Assembly: GCA_936450465.1 (NCBI GenBank)
Contig: OW388302.1
Location: 55,184,959-55,248,958, forward strand
Length of the DNA: 64,000 nucleotides
Origin: Gibbula magus
Taxonomy: Eukaryota > Mollusca > Gastropoda > Trochida > Trochidae
Direction: 5' to 3'
A program made the translations under genes and the position numbers. Numbering within the stretch: the first letter of the stretch is position 1; each line of letters opens with the position of its first letter. Below are positions 47,263 to 59,600 of the stretch, in pieces. Under the pieces are notes generated by a model. The model was not told where the DNA came from. It did no database searches and saw only the letters and a program-made list of their open reading frames with translations.

Positions 47263-47328
47263 AAGGTCAGGATACTGGACACTCTTCACCATTCTGTTTC
47301 ATGTAAACATTCTCATCTGAAATTCTTA

Positions 47329-47420
47329 TCACTTCCATCAAGTAGACTTCCTATATTACCCTTTTGATATTTCTCTGCAGGGTTCAACCTGTCCAGGGTC
47401 AGAGCTGAGGGCACATACCG
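47329..47420 (-). pseudogene. More diverged duplicate of the hinderin terminal exon (copy B)
   Basis: Plus-strand TCACTTCCATCAAGTAGACT and later CTGCAGGGTTCAACCTGTCC align in order with TCACTTCATGAAGAAGACCT and CCACAGGGTTGTCCCTGTCG of the real last exon. Identity is lower than in copy A. It starts 132 bp past the start of the real one. Confidence 0.45.
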
Positions 47421-47460
47421 AACCCTTTTCTAGTCCATTTTTGTTATTTACATAGTTTTA

Positions 47461-47668
47461 TCACTTCATGAAGAAGACCTCCTCAAGGATCCTACTCTCT
47501 TCAAGCTCCTCCACAGGGTTGTCCCTGTCGAGAGCTGATGGGTCTGACGACTGACTGCGGGGCGTGACGCCGTGAAGGCTGTCCTCCTGACTGTGCACAC
47601 TCCCTGTCAGCGAGTCACTCAGTCGGTCCAGCGAGTTGACAATCTCCAGGATAGCCAGCGTCTTGTCT
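47461..47668 (-). CDS. KIAA1328: Hinderin terminal exon 11
   Basis: Last base of codon 590, residues 591-658 and stop TGA. It contains LAILEIVNSLDRLSDSL and the conserved acidic C-terminus EELEESRILEEVFFMK. Degenerate duplicates of its 3' part follow immediately downstream. Confidence 0.93.
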
Positions 47669-50600
47669 CTGTCGAATAGATGTCATTGGTATGTATGAGT
47701 GCCCTTGAAATACTTGAATCTATCAATGAAATCAACTAATTGTCAGTTTGTCACAGAGGTGACATGATCCCTTGCCACAAATTATCAATTCCAAATTAAA
47801 TAGAAATGAGAAGGTCAAACGCTAAATAGATAGATGTCAAAAGAAACATGACCTAGTATAATTATGATCATATCATCTTACCCTGGTGATGGTAAACCTT
47901 TGCGAGATGGACTCGTTCTCTGTCGGTTTACGTGTAAGGGGAGGTTACTCTGTTGAGGTGATCTGAAATAGTATAAAATATAGCCTATGGACCAGGGCCT
48001 CCTACTCAAGGCACACTTCTAAACCCTGTTCTTTAACGTTACAATAAGGTTATATATTGAATACTCATGGTCACGATTATGAAAATGTATATTAGCAAAA
48101 AACCTTTTGCACTAAGGAGGCCATTTGTCCACTGACATCATGATGAGTTACCTTGCTATGTGCGCGTACGACACACTCGTGCCTGCATCCACCAGGTCCG
48201 GCAAGTCTGACTTCTCATGGTGGGGCTGGGTCAGTCTCACAGGCGATGTCCCGACTGATGTGCGGGTTTGGAAGTTCATGGGAGAGGTTCCTGCCGATTT
48301 TAGCTGTCTGGTAGCACTGTGTCGACCGGACGATTCTGTGGTAGAACACATGGAGAATACTGTATCATGTCAAGATAACCGTAATAACATTCTTATCATA
48401 TAAGGTTTGTTAGCCTCTTAGCAAAACTTACATCCAAAGTTTCATAAAAATGGTACCACATGGTAACTTATGAGTTAAGAGTTGTAACTTAAAAAATCTT
48501 AATTACAAGTGTATTATTGTACATCAAAGACCCTTTTCTGTTACAGGGGTTACATTGTGGTTGTGGCATTGTGTGATAACACTTTAGCTGTTAATTAGTT
48601 AACTAGTGACAAACAATTCTGAGCAGCAGATTTAAAAGAATGAGACCTCATTAACAAAGAGAATAGTCTGAGATGCCGACCCATGCTTTAAGCCGTCTGC
48701 CCTTATTAAGTCAGGTAGGCTTAACACTACTACTCACCACTAGCGCTATTTGACCGAGAAGAAAGTTGAGAGAGATTCAACCTCTTGGCAACTTCTTCCA
48801 TCCCGACCGGTTTCTCCACAGGATTGTTGTTCCTACCACTGTTCCTTGTCTCTCTCTGTTCCTCCTTTTTCTCGATCTTTGTCTCCATCCCTCGCTCTAC
48901 CTGCAGGCACTAATGTACACTTAAAGAATAAGATCGGATGACAAGATGTTGTAAATATACTAGACCTTGAACAAAATTGAGTAGAATATATGCAGAAAGC
49001 TCCTTGTGTGAATTACTTCAGTTGTAGTCTAAAACTGTAAAACGTATGAAGTATCAACATGCTGTCTGCAATTCCACGGTATACATTTTGACAAGTACTA
49101 TAACTAAACAGAGCACTAACCTTTCTCTGTGCAATTCCATTTTTGTTAAAGAAAGAGTTAGTAGAGCTCTTTTGATCCCAAATCAATCAACTGTTTAATA
49201 ACAAGAGTGCTCTGAGAGCACTAGCACTACAACCCTGACCATTTGTCCTATTGATGCTATGGATGCTATGCATAGCGTTAAATATGTATATAGTGTATAA
49301 TAGGGATAATTTACATTCATTCTAGATCTGCATTGAACATGAGATGGTCTTTGATCAGTTATAAAGTTTAAAGTAAAATTCTTATTTCAGAAATTGCATC
49401 TTTCATCAAGGTCAAGGTTAGAAGATCATTAAATATGACATTACTTAAGGAGAGATGGGACGATGAAATAAAATATTTTACAATTCCTTTATTTTTTCAA
49501 AATAGCAAGTTTATTAAGTCTTTTATCCAAAATGTAAGAAAATTGGGGCTAACCAAATGATTTAAACTGAGTTATCGGCAGTAATGATAATACATTCGTC
49601 GGCAAATTACGTTATTTTTGACTGATTTGGTGTATTGAAATTAAGCGCTCGCTTTAAAAGAATTAACTCCGAATCCTTTCAGATACATTTCAATCACATA
49701 CAGGGATGTATAGCAGATCTATATTTTGAAAATTAATGACGCTGGAAAGAGAAACAAAATTAAATTAAGCACTTTTTAATTAAAAACGGCATTATTATCA
49801 TCGTGTTCCGCATGTTCAACAGGATTTGTCACTAACACATATATTTTAGATATTGCTAAAACTCTAATATGATGTGCACAGTTAACTGAACAAACAAATT
49901 AAGAAACAAGTAGTTGTCACTAAGGTGACATGATCCCCCGCCGAAAATTAATACTTCAAAATTTAAAAATAATGTCAAGATCAGCAAAATCGACTGTCAA
50001 ACATGTCGAAAAAGTCAAAGCTCCACTGTGACCTTGACAAAAATGTCAAGGTCATCAAATCTAATCAGCCCTTTGTCTTTCCTAGGAGGTGCATTATGTA
50101 AGATATGATGGAATTCCGGTGAATGGTTCCTGAGATATCCCGCTGACAACCTTTACATGTACATTAACATGTCGAAAAATTTAAAATTCCACTGTGACCT
50201 TGAGAATAATGTCAAGGTCACCATAATCTAATCAGTCCTTTTGCTTTGTGTAAGATATGATGAAATTCCGGTGAATGGTTCTTGAGATATTCTGCTGACA
50301 ACCTTTACATGTACATTAACATGTCGAAAAATTCAAAGTTCCACTGTGACCTTGAAAATAATGTCAAGGTCACCAAAATCTAATCAGCCCGTCGTCTTCC
50401 CTGGAAGGTGCTTTGTGTAAGAAATGATGGAATTCCGGTGAATGGTTCTTGAGATATCCCGCTGACAAGCTTTACATGTACATTAACATGTCGAAAAATT
50501 CAAAGTTCCGCTGTGACCTTGAAGATAATGTCAAGGTCACCAAAATCTAATCAGCCCGTCGTCATCCCTAGAAGGTGCTTTGTGTAAGAAATGATGGAAT

Positions 50601-53600
50601 TCCAGTGAATGGTTCTTGAGATATCCCGCTGACAAGCTTTACATGTACATTAACATGTCGAAAAATTCAAAGTTCCGCTGTGACCTTGAAAATAATGTCA
50701 AGGTCACCAAAATCTTATTAGCCCGTCGTCTTTCCTTGGAGAAGCTATGTGTAAAATATGAAGAGAATCCAGTGAATGGTTAATGAGATATCCCGCTGAC
50801 AAGGGTAAAATAACAAAGTCTTGTTGTGACCTTGAAATGAAGGTCAAGGTCACAAACCTATGTAAGAACATTACTCTTCCCATGATGAACCCATATGCAA
50901 AATATGAAAAGAATCCAGTGAATAGTATTTGAGTTATTCCATTTCGTACGGACGTACGCAGCCGAATACTATATCCCCCGCTTCGCGCTAAACGCGCGGC
51001 GGGGGATAATAATAATAGGGGGTCACCGAAAATTGTTCATCACTTTAACGTCATTTTTTAAATTACCTACATAAACGTAAAAACCTGAGGTCATAGCAGT
51101 TTTGATGATTTCAAGTGTAACTTTGACAGCCTACCGTGTACTAGTTATTGAACATATTATCAATCTAAGAGTGCACAGTGAATAACTATCAGTTGATTAT
51201 ACCATGCTATTTAAATTCATCACTAACTTGAGATACCCATGTAATTCGAATAACACACGTAGTAACATATTTACCACGAATATAGGTGACGGTAACGTTA
51301 TGCGGCATGTCGTTATGGTAAATTTCAGCGCTGCCCGTTAGTGTACAGATAAGCCTATGTCCAAAACAATGTAATCCATGTATTTTGAGACTTATTCATA
51401 ACAATAAATTGTTGTCGCAAATTGTTACCGTAAGTGAGTTTCAATTGATTTCTGGGTCCCATCTCTCCTTAAATGATCTTATGTCAAGGAAAACACAAGT
51501 CATACACAGCTCGAGGAGCAAAGACGCATCAAAAACCAATAAAAGGTTAGAGCTAAGCTTAAAGGGGCAGTAGCACGTTTTTTGCCAATTATATTTTTGC
51601 AAATTTCCCATTTATAATGATAGTTTATATCATTCATATTTACTTTAGAGGGTAAAACATCTTATTACACAAACCAATTATCCGTTATGGTAATAACGAT
51701 GTTGTGTATAAAGCAAAAATTGCATGGCGGCCATTTTATTGTGAACACAATTTATTATTTCTAATGACAAAAAACGTTTCCCATGGCTTTACGGAACCAT
51801 GTACACTCAGATTTTAGCTTGATTTTCTGAAGAGGGAAGGGTGTTTTACTGTTGGTGACATTATTTTTCAATTACATTTCATCGACTTATTTCACCAGAA
51901 AAATGTGCTACTGCCCCTTTAAGTTTAACCCTCAGTTTGAATAAGAAGAAAGCCATTATCCAAGTTCCATTACTCTAAAGTTTAGAGTCTAAACATATTC
52001 ATCGATTTGGATGTGGTGATGCAATTTACTTATTGAAAGGGAGGGGCAGAGGTCACCTGGGGGTTCATCAAAAAAGTTCAAAGGAGTAGACAGGGTTGAT
52101 CTCCCTGCAGCCCCACCCCCTGGATCCCAGCTAAAACTAACCTGCAGCCTGACATCCTCGCACTCTCTGAGCCGCTGCTGGTGTCGGAGGTTCAACATCT
52201 CTTGTTTCTGTTGTAACTGTCTCTCCTGCTCTGTCAGGATGTGTTTCAGTCGGTTCTGTTCCTCTAATAACGCCGACCTCTGTCGCAACAGCTCCCGCTT
52301 CCGTTCCGCAGGTGTCAACTTTTTATAATAGTCCAAGAACTGTTGATCTCCCACAACCTCATTCCCTTCCAAAACAGGGGAATGAACTCTAGCACTATCT
52401 AAGTCCTCAACCGTTTCTGCAAAACCTACTCTATTTCTTTCATTTTTCCTGAAACCGTTTTGATCACTGAACCCTACCGTTGTACGTGGACTACTATCCA
52501 AAGGCAATGGTTCAAAATTTTCACTGTTTATGGTCGGCAAAGAGTTAAAAGAGATTTCGGCAATCTGGGAACTTTTTTGCGTACTGGACATTATCGGTTC
52601 CCTTAATGGTCCGAGACCTTTCCTGGGTCTTATTTTGTGTCTCTCATTTTCTCCATGAGGATGTCTTATAGTCATAGTCTGCTGTCTCTCCTGGGCGATC
52701 TCTCGGTCGATGAAGGTCGTATAGGGTCTTCCATTGGTGAGGTGATTTGGAAGGGATTGAGGGTTGTGGTTTGGTTTAGGCGGGTAAAACTCAGGCACAG
52801 GTCTGTGGTTAATGTTTGTATGTTGGTTCAGTTCCACTGGAAAAGGCCTTGGCTCTAACTTGAAGTTTTCCTGTAAATGAAGGGATATTTGAATTATTGA
52901 ACTCAAAATACAACATGAAATTGCAAAAAAAATGTGATAAATTCTGTACTTCCTTTAATAGATGCATATTTTCTAATTCTTTCAGCACTTATTTTGCTCT
53001 TGTGCAACAATTCAGTTGCAAATTCTTTTTCTTTTAACATCCAAATTTTTCACATTTAAGTGAGACTGCTACGTATAAAAGCAAATAGGGTCAATGACAA
53101 ATAATTACCCAGATCAGGATTGGTGAATGTCTTCAAGAGCATGTCTACACAAGTAACGATTCCTGTATACAGGACACTGAGAAAAGTTTGACGCAAATGA
53201 ATTCAGTAGCTTAAGATTTAGGAAATAAATTGTTTTCTAAACGAGTGCAATTTGCTACTTTCTGATAATAGATTTCTTACCTCCTTCTCTTCCTCCTCTG
53301 AGACAAGTGGCCTCCACGCTCTAGGGGAGAACCTCACACTGTCGTCTCTTGGTACATCAGGGGGCACCTGCAGACAGGAGTACCGGCGGTTTGCTTAGGA
53401 ATGTAACAATACAGGGGATACAATATGTCACAAGATGTTACAACCCGAGTGCCTACATTCATCCAATTCATGTTTTCACAGCAAATATTACTTTGACAGT
53501 AGATTTTGCACACTGCCATTGTCAAAGTTAACCGCATCATTACAATGTAATTACATCAAAATGTAATGATGTCATAAAAATGATGATGACATCACATTGC

Positions 53601-56600
53601 TATGACATCTGCACAGGAAAACATGATGATATAATCCACAAGGTACGAGTATGAACTTACAGCAGAGAATGTTAATTACATGATTTTGTAGGTAGAAATC
53701 CTGCAGCATCATTATGATTAATGCAAACCTGAGAGAATCAACTACTAGTCCACTCCTAATGAGCTGTGTGTCACTGTACGAGTGTACCTGATGGTTTTAT
53801 TAGAGGTGAAGTTAGACCCGTGTACCTGACGATGATTCTGCTGCTGCTGCTGCTGCCTGCTCCTCATCTTCTGCTTCTCCTCCTGGACGACCTGCTCCTG
53901 GTACTGCTGCAGCAGCTGCTGCGTCTCAAACAGCTTCAGCTGGATGTCTGCAACAGTGTCAAGCAAAGACTGATGTCGATGCGTTGTCAGTACCAGTCAC
54001 ATACAGTAAGCAACAGCAGCACACATCCTCTCCAAGACGAGACTTTGACATTGCACACTCACCAATTTGTCAGTACTTGATTTGAAGGCACCTTTGGTCA
54101 ATAATGTTCGGATTCTCTACATTACATCACCGCTATTTTCATCTCAAAATACATACACTCCATTTTCTCCCCACAGTTACAGCTGTGAACAGGTGCCCTT
54201 ACGTCTAGTCAAATGCCTAGCCTGTGCTGAAGTTTGGAGGGGAATAACGAGAAGCTATAACCATCCAAGTAGCATATATACTCTAGGTCTGTACACCGAT
54301 AAAGTAATTAGGTGCAAAGGCAAACAGCTTTTTGCTGAAAAGGTGATATAGAGAAAGGCTATGGCCATTGAGCCCTGGATGACTGAACAAGGTGTAATGA
54401 ATGGCTAACAAATCATTATTCCAACACAAACATAGATCTGCTAACAGCCTTGTCTGTGAGCAATGACTTGAGAATGCAAAGAGATGAAGTTCTGTGTGAT
54501 ACATGTGCCTTGAAAGTTGGTAAGTCTTTGATACGTGCTGACATACTGTCACTAGAATTGCCAGTAACAGTTTGACCCACCTTCTCGTTCCCTGAGCACA
54601 TCCTCCTGTTGAGAGACGAGCTGTAGGATCTGTGTCTCGTACTGCTGTCTCTCCTCGTGCAGTTGAGACACAACATGGTCCTTCTCATCTCCTGCCCTGC
54701 AATGTCAACAAACTTCTTCTTATTTATTGTCCCTGCCAAAGTAATGTTCCGATGATCGATTATAGTCCATGATTGATCAGTTACACTTTCCTGATGCGAT
54801 TAATTGATTGCAGAAATTCATAATCGTTTACCACTAATAATTAACACAGGGGGGTGCAGCTACCAACATATAGAAAACCAAGTGGATGACATCTTCAAGG
54901 AGTTTAATGGTTACGTTTCATGTTCATCAGACAAATATATAGAAAAACATGTGAGCTCAAAAATGCGGTTGATGTACATATGCAGGTAAATAGAATATAC
55001 AATGAGTAGTAATTAAAAAATAAAGTTCAAATACATGAGTGTGTTGTTGATTAGCGGCGACGGCAGTATTAGCGGTACTGGCGGTAGAAGAGGTAAGACG
55101 TTATATAAGTTGAGAAATGCGGCTATGGTGAAAATAAAATAGAATGTAAAACTTATGCAAGTATGATTGCAGATATAGACGTATAAAGAAGTGAAATACA
55201 TACATTATATTTACAGGAAAAATACGTTAAAATATGTTATGTTCAGTTGTTGTAGACGGGTTGGCCTTCTGATCGAGTTCATTCACAAAAAAATTAGAGT
55301 TAAAGGGTTAACGTTCTTCAAATCTGCGGAAAGGCGTATCAAAAGTTCATAGTGCTGATTGATGTCCAGGGAGGCCGTTGTCAGCGGGGGTTGGTTTCAA
55401 ATAACATGTTTTTGGTCTGTGTCGGCAAGCCTTGCACTCAAAATCGCTATCCTGATGACTATAACCAGCATTTGGAGGAAGTAAACATTTCATACAACAC
55501 ACCCGCCATCTTCTTCGGCTACATCAATAGCTTGTGGATATTTTTGACAGTGCGACTGCCTAAACTGTATGCATAGGCAAATCTATGCATGTAGAATTTA
55601 TAAGTGTGCATCATAATAAAGTTCAAACATGTATCAGTTTTCCCATCAAAGTACAGTTCAACTATGCATTTCATCAACATTTGAGTAAATAAAATTTTAA
55701 TATCTGAGGGTTAATGTGCATAATGTAAACTCTGCCTTACATTTGAATTTTCTAAATGATTAAAAGGATAAATTTTACAATGTCTAAATCAAAAGAAAGC
55801 ATCACATTTGCATCTTTATTACTCGTTCAAAGTTATAGACAGGAGAATTAGACACTTTTGCGCTCAGCATTAGACAGAAATGGGTAAGTAAATGTTTTGA
55901 ATATTCTAATCAAATATTTTACTCGTAATATTTATTATATTTGGACATATACATGCAAACACTCTGGCAAACTATTTTTAAATAATTATATATATGTTGT
56001 GTCCTGCTTATCATTTCCTGATTCACACAGAACCAGAACGAAAAGATGTCTACAAAACCCTGTTCAGGTTTCTTGGTATTTATTTCATAATAACAAATTA
56101 CACTTGTAATAATCGTGTCTATTTTCAAAATGCTGCATATAGTATTTTCTTGTTTTTTTCTTATTTTCAGTATGGTAAAATGTTGGCAGCACTCGGTCTA
56201 ACTCTCATCTACCCAGAGGGGATCAGTATAGTGTGAGAGAACGACTCCTTAGCAAAGATACTAGATGCTATGACAACCAGTACATAATAAACAATAATAG
56301 AATGTTACATTTAATCATTTACTTTCAATACAATGAAAATATCTTCAATAATATTATTTTTCCTTTAGGGTCGGCACATAATATTGGCAGAAATTGCTGC
56401 ATCGAAGTTCCAGAAACCAAAGTCATGTTGCCAGTGTAACCCACAAGGTGGAAAAAAGCGAAAGCCAGCAAGGAACCAAGAAGCAACCCCTACTAACCCA
56501 AATAACCTTGAAACAAATCATTAGACCGATATTTTGTCATGTTTTTATCTTTCTTAGTCAAATTTACCCATTTTGACAACTTCCTCCCAATGCTCCCATG

Positions 56601-59600
56601 TGGGAACAATCAACTTTAACCATTCATTTCTACTCTTTGTTTTACTTTAAAAAAATTTTTATTTTTTTAATATATATAATATATAATAATAATTTATCTA
56701 TCCGAAAATATTTACAAAATAATTTTCAATTGAGAATAAACCATTATATGTTTTCGTCTAAAAACCTGATTTTTACCAATTTTTAGGACACTCTCATTAT
56801 TCAGTAAAAAATGTTACAAACTGGCATAGCCTACCAAGTTGTGGGTAATTATGTCAACATCAAGACTAAAAAAATAAAATATAATTTTTAAAATGTGATT
56901 TTTTTTTACGAGGGTTTAAAGCACATGTTCCCACATGGAAACACTGGGAGGAAAAAGCTTAAATACATGTCAGTGGTTCTGGAGAAGAAGTCGAAAAAGC
57001 AAACGGTTTACGGACGGATGGACGCCATGTCATGCGCCCATCGAGCCTTTCAGGTCTGATGAGCTAAAAATAAAACCATAAAAAGAACAATGTCTTTTCT
57101 CTGTTTTTGTTTCCTTCCAGGACATCTTGTACTTGATCACACTATAACAAACACATGATCTTGTTTAATAATACTAATTTTGATGGATTTTTTTGTTCAC
57201 ATGCTTCTTGTTATATATTGTCCCTGCCTTCTTTGTACTGCGACAAGATTTTGACATGTATTTACTTACTTTGCAAGCTCCTTGATAAGATTTGCCACCC
57301 TCTTCTTGTCTTCAATTCTGAGGTCTTTGAAGGACGCCTTGCGAGTATGTCGTCGCTTAGAGTGACTGTCCAAACTTTGTGAGAGCTGAAAAAGCAAATA
57401 GTTTAAGTTTTAACTAGCATTTAAAAGTATGCACAGCTGTTGCTTACAAAAGTTAGGGACAGATGTTTAAAGCACACAGAGCATGAGTGTCTTATTATTG
57501 AAACCTCTAACATTAAGAGGTCTTCAACATGACAACATCTGTTACCAAACTTTTTTATTTGACTTCTTTGCAATAAAACATCATTATTAGTTATGAATAA
57601 GTTTAGAGTATTGATTATTACCAATTTCTAGTACTAGAACGAGAATGTAACAAAATCAAAGACACAAACTAACCTAATTTTTTCTTGAAAATAAAGTCCA
57701 ATGAATGTATGTATCAAAACAAGTAAAAATATAAATACAATTTCATGAAAAAGTAACATAAATACAGTGTGCACATGACATAAACCAAAACTAGCCTGAT
57801 GCATGGTGCACAGAACTGAAAACAAAATACTAACGTAGTTGTGAACTGTTACACCCCAAGAGAGGGTTGCAGCAATATGGAACAAAAGGATAGATATTTT
57901 GAATTCTGAAATTTCTCCATGCAAAAGTTGTTCCACAGGACATACACAAGTTTTCTTGTTCAAATATTGCTCCCAATAGAAAGTACCAGTAATAAGAAAG
58001 TTGCCAACTAACATCATGCAGCAAGATGTCTTTCCCTTCTGGAACAGTCTCTACAGGTCTGTCCACGGAGATGTTGGCCTTTACTTCTGGTGTCTTCCGA
58101 CCTTTCACCCGATGATGTCGCATGTTTCCTGGTTTTGATAGGCCTGTCACAGAGACAAAAACTTTTAGAAATTATAAAGCGACAACTGAAACAGACAAGG
58201 ACCATAGTCATAACTCTAGAAATATTAATGAGATGATAATCAATTTAATCAAAGTATTGAGAAAACACAAGGGTAAGTTTCTATCGAAAATTATTCTCCA
58301 CTACTGTCAATGAACAATGTTTGAACACAGCACTGCCATTTGACTTCCAGTGCAGTGATGTCATGGCATTTTGATGTCGTCATGCGACTCATGTTAATGA
58401 TATCATAGCATTGATATGTAAAGGTTTTGTGATTTCAATTTCCTCCGGTTGACGGTGACAGAGCATTATGCAAAATCTACTGTCAAAACAATATCGCTTA
58501 GGAAATATCGCTTGATCTCACACAAGAGATATCCCCTGTCGAAAACAGTTTTGCATAAGAAAAAAACACACTGAAATGCATGATTAATGAAAATTCATTT
58601 GCAAAGATATGCATTCCATTTTCGGTTAATGAGTATGATTTTGTAAACATACATGTTGAAATAGTTTTACAATTCCTTGTCTTGAATCTTTAGTTTTTAT
58701 TTGTTTGGAGAAACTGTAATTATTCTAGAAGTTATCTTTTTATTGTAATACATGCAGGGATAAACCCAGGAATGTTTTTGGGTGGGCCAATGCCCCACCA
58801 GGGTAAATTTGGGTGGGCCCATATATTTGGTTGGGGGTCCAGGGGGCCCCCACCAGGTTTAATTTAGATGGGCCATTGTTTCCTGTGTTTGAAATTTAAA
58901 GATTAATGTATTTAAAAATATTTATGTGAATTTAAAATGAATTGAGTTGTGTTCATGCTGTATTATTGTTTTAATTTTCAGCCAGATTGAAAAATTACTG
59001 TACATAAGTCAGTTGGCCAAATAGTAGTGAAATTCTGATGTTATTTGACCAGTAGTTTTAATTTTATACTAGCACTTGGCCGGTTCAATTTTCTAATCTG
59101 TCATCATGATCATACATCCAGATGGTTACTGAGCTGATATATATTAAAATAATAATATATCCAATATAAATAATATGCTGATATACCCAAACTTTAGATA
59201 ATCCTCTTCATCGTGATTTAGATGAAAAATAAAAATGACAAATGGAATATATTTATGTTCTCAAAACAATATCCTAGGAGATGCCCAATGCACACTGGTA
59301 CATGTTAGCATTGCATGATATCAGACTTTGAAACAAATATATAATAAGTTACTTTGACAGCTTCAAGTTTGGTTTTTTAAATTATGTAATTGAGAAAAAT
59401 TATGATTACACTATATATAAGTAATATAACCCATGAGGACAAACTAACAAATGATATAACTTTACATTTCATAAAATGGTATGTGAAGCCATTTCGAAAA
59501 CATTGTCGGCAAACACGACAATCTGTCAGGTGTCTTGTATCACCAGTCACCACTTCCTATTTTCACTTTCATGAAATCAAAACGAATATGAGTCTTCAAA

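Noticed and set aside
52637..52858. Plus-strand open frame
   Set aside because: Antisense to hinderin exon 7, which has correct splice sites, phase and homology.
58776..58870. Possible coding exon in the GGTGGGCC-rich stretch
   Set aside because: It lies just inside the terminal repeat of the 58755-60594 element and reads as subterminal repeat DNA.
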